From: JAAUQA01 sp036351435
GTDB taxonomy: Bacteria > Pseudomonadota > Gammaproteobacteria > Competibacterales > Competibacteraceae
Assembly: GCA_036351435.1 (NCBI GenBank)
Contig: JAZBPA010000300.1
Location: 1-21,306, forward strand
Reading direction: 5' to 3'
Length of the DNA stretch: 21,306 bases
The notes under the pieces were generated by a model that did not search any database, had not been told where the DNA came from, and saw nothing but the letters and a program-made list of their open reading frames with translations. Numbering within the stretch: the first letter of the stretch is position 1; each line of letters opens with the position of its first letter. Below are positions 1-7,004 of this stretch, piece after piece. The position numbers and the translations under genes were made by a program.

Positions 1-118
1 CTCGGTATTATCCAAATCCCGCATTGCCTGTTCAAGCAGAGCACACTAAAAATCTCATGACCCTAGGTGTATTGCATATCGTTTTCTGTAAGTCGATTGA
101 TCAGGGCAAGGCGACCGG

Positions 119-1915
119 TTATTTCATTCGTATCCGCACATAAGATCCCGGCGCGTTTTCAATAACCGGTAGACGACCGGCACCGGGAATCCTCGCGGGC
201 ACCTTATCTCCGGCCCACTGGCTCAACCAATCGATCCAGTCTAACCACCAAGATCCCTCATAACGCTGCGCATCCGCAAACCAGCGTTCATGGGTAGGCG
301 CGTCCTCAGTATTGACCCAATAACAATATTTGCTGGTGGCTGGTGGATTAATCACCCCGGCAATATGTCCGGAACTGCTCAGCACGAAGCGGCGGGAGGT
401 CTGCAATGAACGGGAGCCTTGATAAACCGCAGTCCACGGCGCGATATGATCTTCGAAAGCAGCTAGAAAATAGGCCGGCACATCGAATTTACCTAGATCA
501 ATCGGGCGACCAGCCAGAGTGATACCGCCGGGTTTGATCAAGGCGTTTTTCTGATACATATTGCGTAGATAAAAGCTGTGCATCCGTGCCGGCATCCGGG
601 TGGAATCCGAATTCCAGTACAGCAGGTCGAACGGAAACGGCTCCTTGCCCAGTAGGTAATTATTGATATAAAACGCCCAAATCAAATCATTGGCGCGCAT
701 CATACTAAAGGTCATCGCCATTTCGCTGCCTTCCAGATAACCTCGCCGTTCCATGCGCTTTTCCAGCGCGCTCAATTGTTCTTCGTCGAGAAACACCTCC
801 AATTCGCCGGGCTTGGAAAAATTCAGCAAGGTGGTCAGAAAGGTGCAGGCGTTAATGCGCCGCACGCCTTGATCAGCGAGATAGGCTGTGGTGATGGCTA
901 ATAACGTACCGCCCAAGCAATAGCCGATACCGTTGACTTCCCGCTCGCCGGTCGCTTGTTCTATAGCATCCAAGGCTGCCAATGGACCGTTTAGCAAATA
1001 ATCTTCGAAATTCTTGTCAGCCAATTCCCGGTCAGGATTGATCCAGGAGATCACGAACACCGTCAATCCCTGCTCGACACACCATTTGATGAGCGAATTT
1101 TTAGGCCGTAAATCCATAACATAGAATTTATTGATCCACGGCGGCACGATCAGCACCGGTTTTTGAAAAACCTGCTCGGTGCTGGGTTCGTACTGAATCA
1201 GTTGCATCATTTCGTTTTGATAAATGACCTTGCCTGGCGTGGTCGCGATATTCACACCCAGTTCAAAGGCGTTGAGATCGGTCATCCGGATCTTGAGTTT
1301 GCCTTTGCCCCGTTCTAAGTCGTCTAGCAGATGATTTAGCCCGCGTAACAGGTTTTCCCCGCCTGATTCAACTGTGACCCGCAGCACTTCTGGATTGGTT
1401 GTGGCGAAGTTGGTCGGGGCTAGTGCATCGACAAATTGCCGGGTGTAAAAGTCCACTTTTTTGCGGGTGTGTTCATCCAATCCTTGTACATTGGCGATCA
1501 GATTCTGCAGCCAGCGGGCGGTTACCAAGTAAGTCTGCTTAATGAAATCGAACCAAAAATAATCCTGCCAATCGTCGTGCTTAAATCGGCGATCATCGGC
1601 GGCGGGAGTGATAACAGGATCACTCTCCTGACCCCAGAAAGCTAGCGTGCTGCGTTGCCAAAGAGCCAAGTAATCCTGCCATAAGGCGTATTGCGCCTGC
1701 GCCAATCTCATCGGATCGGCCATCATCTTCTGGGTAGCGTCCATGAAGGCTTTGCTGATGTTGGCGCTGATTTCCAAATCCAGCGTACCGTCAGTGGCCT
1801 GCCGTTTCATGAAATCGCTCACTAACCGCTGGCTTTTGGCGGTAATCTCCCCCATTAGCCGGGCTGTGCGGGTCGGATCGGGAACCTTGATGGTGAAGCC
1901 TTGAGGCTCAGACAT
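119..1915 (-). CDS. phaC: Class I poly(3-hydroxyalkanoate) synthase PhaC
   Basis: This enzyme polymerises (R)-3-hydroxyacyl-CoA, mainly 3-hydroxybutyryl-CoA, into polyhydroxyalkanoate at the surface of storage granules. The 598-residue protein has the usual class I length, with an N-terminal PhaC_N region (about 80-260) followed by an alpha/beta-hydrolase fold. The lipase-like box GYCLGG holds the catalytic Cys333; Asp489 (in FEDHIAPW) and His517 (in SSSGHIAG) complete the triad. I chose the ATG at 1915 because AGGAG lies about 7 bases upstream. A more upstream in-frame ATG at 1984 would add 23 residues unlike the family, has no such site, and lies almost on top of the proposed -10 box. It is transcribed divergently from the protease operon. 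No phaA, phaB, phasin or depolymerase gene is visible in the window; they could lie beyond the left edge. Confidence 0.96.
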   Translation of the reverse strand: MSEPQGFTIKVPDPTRTARLMGEITAKSQRLVSDFMKRQATDGTLDLEISANISKAFMDATQKMMADPMRLAQAQYALWQDYLALWQRSTLAFWGQESDPVITPAADDRRFKHDDWQDYFWFDFIKQTYLVTARWLQNLIANVQGLDEHTRKKVDFYTRQFVDALAPTNFATTNPEVLRVTVESGGENLLRGLNHLLDDLERGKGKLKIRMTDLNAFELGVNIATTPGKVIYQNEMMQLIQYEPSTEQVFQKPVLIVPPWINKFYVMDLRPKNSLIKWCVEQGLTVFVISWINPDRELADKNFEDYLLNGPLAALDAIEQATGEREVNGIGYCLGGTLLAITTAYLADQGVRRINACTFLTTLLNFSKPGELEVFLDEEQLSALEKRMERRGYLEGSEMAMTFSMMRANDLIWAFYINNYLLGKEPFPFDLLYWNSDSTRMPARMHSFYLRNMYQKNALIKPGGITLAGRPIDLGKFDVPAYFLAAFEDHIAPWTAVYQGSRSLQTSRRFVLSSSGHIAGVINPPATSKYCYWVNTEDAPTHERWFADAQRYEGSWWLDWIDWLSQWAGDKVPARIPGAGRLPVIENAPGSYVRIRMK

Positions 1916-1986
1916 GGCGATCTCCTGCGCGGGTTTGAGACAAGTAAACCGGCTTTTAGGATGGTTGGAAACGCCGTATTTCATTA

Positions 1987-2015
1987 ACTATAGAGCTGGT
2001 AGGGTCTTTTTTCAG
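1987..2015 (-). promoter_or_regulatory. Putative sigma70 promoter of phaC
   Basis: On the minus strand CTGAAA (2015-2010, 4/6 to TTGACA) is followed after 17 bases by TATAGT (1992-1987, 5/6 to TATAAT). Transcription would start near 1980, giving a leader of about 65 bases before the ATG at 1915. The -35 hexamer is itself one arm of the inverted repeat at 2010-2028. This is a match by eye only. Confidence 0.45.
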
Positions 2016-2059
2016 AAATAACCTGAAATCGGCCTAGATGAGCTGCAAATGAAAAGACC
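2003..2059. repeat. Nested inverted repeats in the phaC/protease divergent region
   Basis: An outer perfect 8-bp inverted repeat, GGTCTTTT at 2003-2010 and AAAAGACC at 2052-2059, encloses or abuts an inner perfect 6-bp repeat, TTTCAG at 2010-2015 and CTGAAA at 2023-2028 with a 7-base spacer. The inner left arm coincides with the proposed phaC -35. This could be an operator or an upstream regulatory structure for phaC; no known box is recognised. Confidence 0.4.
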
Positions 2060-2083
2060 TTCCAGGCAAGCGGAGTTTGTCAA

Positions 2084-2120
2084 GTTAACGTTTGTTAATG
2101 AATTGGAAAGATTCTATTAA
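2084..2120 (+). promoter_or_regulatory. Putative promoter of the protease/two-component operon with GTTAA direct repeat
   Basis: TTGTTA (2092-2097) and TATTAA (2115-2120) are separated by exactly 17 bases and resemble a sigma70 promoter (4/6 each). GTTAA occurs at 2084-2088 and again at 2094-2098, a tandem repeat with 10-bp period whose second copy overlaps the -35. This geometry (GTTAA-N5-GTTAA) is like the tandem half-sites of OmpR-family regulators such as CpxR (GTAAA-N5-GTAAA) and PhoP. The same bases can also be read as the inverted repeat TTAAC-N4-GTTAA. Confidence 0.45.
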
Positions 2121-2188
2121 GGTGCCTTGCGCAACAATGGACGCTCCCTGACAGCCGTCAGTATCACAGCCATATGAGGATGATAGTG

Positions 2189-3616
2189 ATGAACCATCGA
2201 GCGATGCCCTGGCCTCTTACCGCTTGGCGTTTGGGAGGTATTGCGCTACTGCTATTCAGCTTGGTGACAGCGCAAGTGTTAGCTGCTGCTCTACCCGACT
2301 TTACGCAGCTGATCGCGCAGAACAAAGATGCCGTGGTCAGTATCAATGCCACCCGCAAGAGTGGTGACAGAGCGGATGCAATTCCCCATAATCCGCAAGT
2401 GCCTGATATGTTTAAGCACTTTTTCGAGCAGTTTCCTGACCGCCAGCCGACACCCAATGCGCGTTCTGCGGGTTCCGGATTTATCATTTCGGCAGACGGT
2501 TATGTGCTGACCAATGCCCATGTAGTCGCCAATACCGAACAGGTGACCGTAACCTTGAATGATCGTAGCGAATTCCCAGCCAAACTGATCGGTGCGGATG
2601 AAAATACCGATTTAGCCTTGCTGAAAGTCAATGCTGATGGGCTACCCACTGTTAAACTGGGTGATTCTGAGCAGCTCAAGGTAGGCCAGTGGGTATTCGC
2701 CATCGGCGCGCCGTTCGGCTTCCAGCATTCGGCCACCCAGGGCGTAATCAGTGCTTTGTCGCGAAGTCTGCCGGATGGCACTTATGTACCTTTTATTCAG
2801 ACTGATGTGGCCGTCAACCCGGGTAATTCCGGTGGTCCGCTATTCGATCTGGACGGCAATGTGATCGGTATCAATTCGCAGATCTACAGCCGCAGCGGTG
2901 GCTACATGGGCCTATCCTTTGCTATTCCGGTCAATGTTGCGAAAAATATCGTTGAACAGCTAAAAACCAACGGCTATGCCAGCCACGGTTGGTTAGGGGT
3001 ATTGATTCAAGATATGAATCAGGCCTTAGCGCAATCCTTCGGTCTGGACAAACCCGCCGGTGCGTTAGTAGCCCAAGTGACTCCAGACAGTCCAGCCGCA
3101 AAAGCGGGGCTGCGCGCGGGCGATGTGATCGTCAACTATAATGGAAAACGGATTAATCGCTCCGGTGATCTGCCTCCCCTAGTCGGCGCTACCGCAACTG
3201 GTTCGCAGGTACCGGTAGACATACTGCGTGAAGGCAAGAAGATGTCTATGACACTCACCATCGGCGAGCTGGAGAATAAATCCGAGCGCTTGTCGATGAA
3301 TCGCTCCGACGCAGCGACAGCGGATAGTCCGTTGGGACTGGCGGTGGAACAGCTGAACGACGCCGAGCGTAAGGAGCTAGGTGTAGCCAACGGTGTGTTA
3401 GTGGCGGGCGTGGACCCCGAAGGAGTGGCGGCGGCGGCGGGTATCCGTCCGCGTGACGTGATTCTGTCGTTCAACCAACAACCGGTTAAGAACGCAGCGC
3501 AATTGAAACAGTTGATTAGTGCTGCACCCAAGGGCAAACCCGCTGCCGTGCAGATACAACGGCAACAACAAGCGTTATTTGTTGCTGTTCCCATTCCTAC
3601 CGGCAAGGTAGGCTGA
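2189..3616 (+). CDS. Periplasmic Do-family serine protease (DegP/DegQ/HtrA type)
   Basis: A trypsin-like periplasmic protease/chaperone of the HtrA family that degrades or holds misfolded envelope proteins. The 475-residue form begins with a signal peptide (hydrophobic core about 15-32, likely cleaved near residues 31-33). The protease domain carries the triad His111 (TNAHVV), Asp141 (NTDLALL) and Ser214 (GNSGGP). Two PDZ domains follow at about 267-357 and 385-470, the two-PDZ layout of DegP/DegQ rather than DegS. I prefer the ATG at 2189 because GAGGA ends 8 bases before it; an in-frame ATG at 2174 has no clear ribosome site and would add 5 residues. The response regulator gene starts 25 bases after the stop, so the three genes are probably cotranscribed. 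DegP cannot be told from DegQ/MucD with certainty here. Confidence 0.95.
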   Translation: MNHRAMPWPLTAWRLGGIALLLFSLVTAQVLAAALPDFTQLIAQNKDAVVSINATRKSGDRADAIPHNPQVPDMFKHFFEQFPDRQPTPNARSAGSGFIISADGYVLTNAHVVANTEQVTVTLNDRSEFPAKLIGADENTDLALLKVNADGLPTVKLGDSEQLKVGQWVFAIGAPFGFQHSATQGVISALSRSLPDGTYVPFIQTDVAVNPGNSGGPLFDLDGNVIGINSQIYSRSGGYMGLSFAIPVNVAKNIVEQLKTNGYASHGWLGVLIQDMNQALAQSFGLDKPAGALVAQVTPDSPAAKAGLRAGDVIVNYNGKRINRSGDLPPLVGATATGSQVPVDILREGKKMSMTLTIGELENKSERLSMNRSDAATADSPLGLAVEQLNDAERKELGVANGVLVAGVDPEGVAAAAGIRPRDVILSFNQQPVKNAAQLKQLISAAPKGKPAAVQIQRQQQALFVAVPIPTGKVG

Positions 3617-3641
3617 TTAGTCAACCAACTGAAAGCAACCC

Positions 3642-4319
3642 ATGCGGATTCTAGTCATTGAGGATGATCAAGGCGCAGCCGCTTATCTGATCAAAGGACT
3701 GACGGAAAGCGGCTACGTGGTCGATCACGCTGCTGAAGGCCATGAGGGACTCCAGTTAGCGTTAACGGATGTTTATCAAGCGCTGATTGTGGACCGCATG
3801 TTGCCCGGTTTAAACGGCATGTCGATTATCGCCGCGCTGCGTTCAGCCGGGATTAAAACACCGGTTTTGATTCTCAGCGCCCTCAGCGATGTGGACGATC
3901 GGGTGGAGGGGTTGCGCGGCGGCGGCGATGATTATCTGGCCAAGCCCTATTCATTCAGCGAATTGCTGGCACGGCTGGATGCATTGCTACGCCGAGGCCA
4001 ACTTGAGCAGCAAGACACGTTGTTCACGGTTGCCGATCTCGAAGTCGACCGCTTAAAACGCAAAGTCACTCGCGCCGGGCAGGTGATTCAGCTGCAACCC
4101 AGAGAGTTTCGGTTACTGGAATACCTGATGCGGCATGCCGGTCAAGTCGTGACCCGAACCATGCTGCTGGAAAACGTCTGGGGCTATCATTTCGACCCGC
4201 AGACCAACATCATTGATGTGCATATCAGTCGGCTACGCACCAAAATCGATAAGGATTTCTCTGCCCCTTTACTGCATACCCTGCGTGGTGCCGGCTACTG
4301 TTTGCGTGAGCCGGATTGA
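3642..4319 (+). CDS. OmpR/PhoB-family response regulator
   Basis: A two-component transcription factor of 225 residues. The receiver domain (about 1-115) has the acidic pair Glu7-Asp8, phosphoacceptor Asp51 (in LIVDRMLPG), Ser79 at the switch position and Lys101 (in AKPYSF). The winged-helix DNA-binding domain (about 125-223) includes LQPREFRLLEYLM and the recognition region around INVH-like residues 189-200 and the terminal LRGAGYCL. It lies between the Do protease and the histidine kinase; its stop overlaps the kinase ATG by one base (TGATG), a sign of translational coupling. It resembles CusR/QseB/PhoP-type regulators but the signal cannot be assigned. It is a candidate to bind the GTTAA tandem repeat upstream of the protease. 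Confidence 0.93.
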   Translation: MRILVIEDDQGAAAYLIKGLTESGYVVDHAAEGHEGLQLALTDVYQALIVDRMLPGLNGMSIIAALRSAGIKTPVLILSALSDVDDRVEGLRGGGDDYLAKPYSFSELLARLDALLRRGQLEQQDTLFTVADLEVDRLKRKVTRAGQVIQLQPREFRLLEYLMRHAGQVVTRTMLLENVWGYHFDPQTNIIDVHISRLRTKIDKDFSAPLLHTLRGAGYCLREPD

Positions 4320-5686
4320 TGCGGCTGTTTCGCACCACCGTTTTTCGGTTGTCGTTAATTTATGCCTGTGTCTACAGTCTGCTGTCGGCGGTAGGCTTGG
4401 GATTCACCTATTGGTCCACGGCCACCCATAGCATGGCGCAGGTCGATGCCCGGCTGAGTTTGGAAACCGATGTTCTGCTGGAGCTTTACCGGACCCGCGC
4501 ATTGCCTGAATTGACCGAAGCGATTCGCCGCCGTAATCGGGACGATGGCCAACGTAAGGTTTTTTTCTATTTGTTGCACGGCCCGGATAATGCAGCCCGT
4601 ACTGATAGTCTCCATCCTTGGCCGGAGGAAGCACGCTATGCCTATGCGACTTTGCGCTTCGGCGACGTGTTTTCGATTCCACGCAGTTGGGGTAATGCCG
4701 ATGACAAGGTGCGGGTGTTAAGAATACCCCTATCGAGTGGTCATCGTCTGTTAGTGGGACGAGATCTAAACGATGAACGAACTCTACTGAATCACAACCT
4801 GAAATTAGTCATGATCGTGATTACCCTGACCTTTTTACTGGCTTTAGTGGGCAGCATTATTCTAGGGCGGCAAACCCTGCGCCGGATTGATGCCGTCAAT
4901 CGTACTGCCCAAGCCATTATGGCGGGCGATCTGTCCCAGCGCATTGCCAGCACCCGGCGCAATAATGAATTTGACGAACTGGGCCGGACCCTGAATGCGA
5001 TGCTGGAACGCATTGAGCAGTTAATGACCGGTATGCGGCAAGTCACTGAAAACATCGCGCACGATTTACGCAGCCCACTCAATCGGATGCGTAATCGCAT
5101 GGAAGTCACTCTTCTGGAGCCGCGTGAACCCGCTGAATATCAAACCGTGTTGGAGCAGAACGTGACCGACGCCGATGCGTTAATCCAAACCTTCAATGCA
5201 TTACTCAGCATCGCGCAAGCCGAAGCCGGCCTGCAGCGCGACTGGGCCGAACAGGATTTATCTGCTTTAGTAGAAGATTTGGCCGAGTTATATAGTGTTC
5301 TAGCGGAAGAACAAAACATCAGCTTCACGACTGCGATCACAGCGGATTGTATGATTCAGGGTAATCGGCAATTACTCGCCCAGGCGCTAAGTAACCTGTT
5401 GGATAATGCCGTGAAGTACACTCCTGCTAGCGGCCGGATAGCACTGAAGGTGGAACGTATTGATGGTTGTACGACAGTTACGGTTGCCGATTCAGGGCCG
5501 GGCATACCCGCCGATCAGCGCGACAAGGTCACCGAACGTTTCGTCAGGCTAGATACTGCCCGTAGTTCGCCCGGCAACGGTTTGGGATTGAGCTTGGTCA
5601 AAGCAGTAGCGAAACAGCACGGCGCACAATTATTGCTTGAGGATAATCAACCGGGGTTACGGGTGATTCTGCGTTTTCAGGAGTAA
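4319..5686 (+). CDS. Membrane sensor histidine kinase
   Basis: The cognate sensor kinase of the preceding regulator, 455 residues. It has two membrane segments (about 10-32 and 161-183) flanking a periplasmic sensor of about 130 residues with no recognised fold. Next come a HAMP linker (about 184-236) and a HisKA domain with phosphoacceptor His248 in ENIAHDLRSPLNR. The HATPase domain shows the N box (LSNLLDNAVKYTP, about 357-369), G1 (DSGPGIP, 391-397) and G2 (GNGLGLSLV, 419-427). The ATG at 4319 overlaps the regulator stop; a TTG one codon earlier is possible but less likely. The coupling with a periplasmic protease suggests envelope stress as the signal, which is inference from neighbours. 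Confidence 0.93.
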   Translation: MRLFRTTVFRLSLIYACVYSLLSAVGLGFTYWSTATHSMAQVDARLSLETDVLLELYRTRALPELTEAIRRRNRDDGQRKVFFYLLHGPDNAARTDSLHPWPEEARYAYATLRFGDVFSIPRSWGNADDKVRVLRIPLSSGHRLLVGRDLNDERTLLNHNLKLVMIVITLTFLLALVGSIILGRQTLRRIDAVNRTAQAIMAGDLSQRIASTRRNNEFDELGRTLNAMLERIEQLMTGMRQVTENIAHDLRSPLNRMRNRMEVTLLEPREPAEYQTVLEQNVTDADALIQTFNALLSIAQAEAGLQRDWAEQDLSALVEDLAELYSVLAEEQNISFTTAITADCMIQGNRQLLAQALSNLLDNAVKYTPASGRIALKVERIDGCTTVTVADSGPGIPADQRDKVTERFVRLDTARSSPGNGLGLSLVKAVAKQHGAQLLLEDNQPGLRVILRFQE

Positions 5687-5722
5687 TGTGCGCATGTGCC
5701 GGTGATATTCTCGTCCTATCCG

Positions 5723-5728
5723 TATAAA
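5723..5728 (+). promoter_or_regulatory. Possible -10 element of the small membrane protein gene
   Basis: TATAAA in the 102-base gap after the kinase gene matches a -10 hexamer, but no convincing -35 lies 16-18 bases upstream. It would give a leader of about 55 bases. This is weak evidence; the gene could equally be read through from the kinase. Confidence 0.25.
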
Positions 5729-5758
5729 ATTCAGGGTTATAAAGCGAGTAACCACCGA

Positions 5759-5777
5759 TACCGGGAATAATCCGGTA
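5759..5777 (+). repeat. Hairpin abutting the ribosome site of the small membrane protein gene
   Basis: Perfect 6-bp arms TACCGG (5759-5764) and CCGGTA (5772-5777) with a 7-base spacer. The right arm runs into the ribosome site TAGGAG (5776-5781), which lies 7 bases before the ATG at 5789. There is no T-run, so a terminator is unlikely; an effect on ribosome access is possible. Confidence 0.4.
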
Positions 5778-5788
5778 GGAGAAACACC

Positions 5789-6130
5789 ATGATCGACAGA
5801 AAACTGATTGCCTTATTGGCCCCTCCATTAGCAGTAATAAAACACGGTTGCGCCAGTTACACCGCTGCCCCTATCGCTGTGTTCTGGTTAGCCGGCTTGG
5901 TGAGTATCGGCTATGGCTTGGTGGGCGGTGTATTGGATTTGCCGGGCAAAAGCTGGGTCGAAATCTTGCTGGGGATCGTGTTGTGGGGAATCTCAGCGGC
6001 ATGGACCCGCTTGGTGATGGGTGGCGTGTCGGAGGATTTGCAGCAAGGTCAGAATAGCCCTCTGCAACGCCGGGTCGCGCCCCATACTGAAGAACCCGAT
6101 CCATTTAATGAAGTGCGCAACGTGCATTAA
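5789..6130 (+). CDS. Small membrane protein with Pmp3/YqaE-like N-terminus
   Basis: A 113-residue membrane protein. Residues 6-47, with APPLAVIKHGC and then a hydrophobic stretch ending in GYGLVGG, resemble the Pmp3/YqaE family (LPPL-V-...-G, then GY-PG), small proteins linked to membrane potential and salt or cold stress. Unlike the usual 50-60 residue members, it adds another membrane segment (about 56-77) and a polar charged tail (78-113) rich in Glu, Gln and Pro. A strong ribosome site (TAGGAG, 7-base spacing) supports the start. It follows the two-component operon by 102 bases on the same strand and could belong to its regulon. The family assignment is tentative; that it is a real membrane protein gene is fairly sure. 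Confidence 0.75.
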   Translation: MIDRKLIALLAPPLAVIKHGCASYTAAPIAVFWLAGLVSIGYGLVGGVLDLPGKSWVEILLGIVLWGISAAWTRLVMGGVSEDLQQGQNSPLQRRVAPHTEEPDPFNEVRNVH

Positions 6131-6155
6131 GCGGATATCCCAGCCGATCATAGGG

Positions 6156-6168
6156 TGGGCATGGCCCA
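6156..6168. repeat. Short hairpin between convergent genes
   Basis: TGGGC-ATG-GCCCA forms a 5-bp stem with a 3-base loop between the stop codons of the small membrane protein (6130) and queC (6200). No T-run follows on either strand, so it is at best a weak bidirectional terminator. Confidence 0.3.
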
Positions 6169-6199
6169 GCTGATTCTGTTACTAATCTCCCGCAGTGTC

Positions 6200-6874
6200 T
6201 TACACTGCAAACCTGGCCACCAGCGGATCGGGTAGGCCCGCCTCTGCAAAACCCTTGGCGCGCAGCTCACACGCAGGACATCGTCCGCAGGGAGGCTGGT
6301 GACCTTCATAACAAGTATGGGTAAAAGCCAGGGCATCTAAAGCACCTACCGATTGGGCCAGTTCGACTGTTTCCCGCTTGGATTTGAACATCAGCGGGGT
6401 GTGCAAGGTCAGCTCATAGTCCATCCCCAAACGAATGGCTTTTCCCAACGCTTTCAGAGTCGCTTCTCGGCAATCCGGGTAACCGCTATAGTCGGTTTGA
6501 GCCACGCCGGTGATCAGGTGATGAATGCCCTTCTGATAAGCGTAAGCTGCGGCAAAGGTTAGGAAAATGAGATTACGTCCGGGCACAAAGGTATTTGGCA
6601 ATTGGGTGTCGGGATCCAATTCGCTGTTTACCGCAACGTTCAGATCAGTCAGTGCATTACCGGTCAGGGCTGCAAATGTGTTGATAGGCAAAACGGTGTT
6701 GGGTACCCCGGCCAAATCCGCCACTTGCCGTGCGCAGTCCAGTTCGATGCGATGGCGCTGGCCGTAATCAAAGGTCAAGGTATCGATTTGTGTCGCGCCG
6801 AAGCGGGCGATAGCCCAATATAGGCAAGTTGTTGAATCCTGGCCTCCAGAGAGCACCACCAATACCTGAGTCAT
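6200..6874 (-). CDS. queC: 7-cyano-7-deazaguanine (preQ0) synthase QueC
   Basis: QueC converts 7-carboxy-7-deazaguanine, ammonia and ATP to preQ0 in the pathway to the tRNA base queuosine. The 224-residue protein has the expected length. The N-terminal ATP-pyrophosphatase P-loop is SGGQDS (9-14), the central motif is NTFVPGRN (94-101), and the C-terminal zinc site is formed by Cys188, Cys196, Cys199 and Cys202. The ATG at 6874 sits directly before TQVLVVLSGGQDS and follows AGAGGA by about 11 bases; a longer in-frame version to 6916 would add 14 residues without family support. No queD, queE or queF is next to it. It is transcribed divergently from the pyruvate-kinase-like gene. Confidence 0.96.
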   Translation of the reverse strand: MTQVLVVLSGGQDSTTCLYWAIARFGATQIDTLTFDYGQRHRIELDCARQVADLAGVPNTVLPINTFAALTGNALTDLNVAVNSELDPDTQLPNTFVPGRNLIFLTFAAAYAYQKGIHHLITGVAQTDYSGYPDCREATLKALGKAIRLGMDYELTLHTPLMFKSKRETVELAQSVGALDALAFTHTCYEGHQPPCGRCPACELRAKGFAEAGLPDPLVARFAV

Positions 6875-7004
6875 AATGTTAAATTTCCTCTGATGAATAC
6901 ACCCGCATCGGGCCACTGAGCAAGTAGCTCATTTTGCCATTTCTCCGCGTTTGCCGCGCCTTCTGTCATCAATCTGTAACATTAACCGGATTAAGTATCA
7001 CTCC

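Noticed and set aside
1..60. Open frame from base 1 to a TGA at 58-60 on the plus strand, and an ATG at 24 on the minus strand running off the edge.
   Set aside because: Fewer than 20 residues either way, with no motif or ribosome site; nothing else is visible in 1-118.
3136..3624. 162-codon open frame antisense to the Do protease.
   Set aside because: Cys/Thr/Ser-rich composition typical of an antisense shadow, lying over a well-supported PDZ-coding region.
5598..5828. 76-codon minus-strand frame across the end of the kinase gene and the following gap.
   Set aside because: No ribosome site or family likeness; overlaps two supported genes on the other strand.
6875..6960. Possible preQ1 riboswitch in the queC leader.
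   Set aside because: The minus-strand leader has only a weak GAGC/GCTC pairing and lacks the C-rich loop and A-rich tail of the preQ1 aptamer.
6951..6980. Possible promoter (TTGCCG, 18 bases, TGTAAC) for the pyruvate-kinase-like gene.
   Set aside because: Both hexamers match only 4/6 with a suboptimal spacer; too weak to list as a feature.
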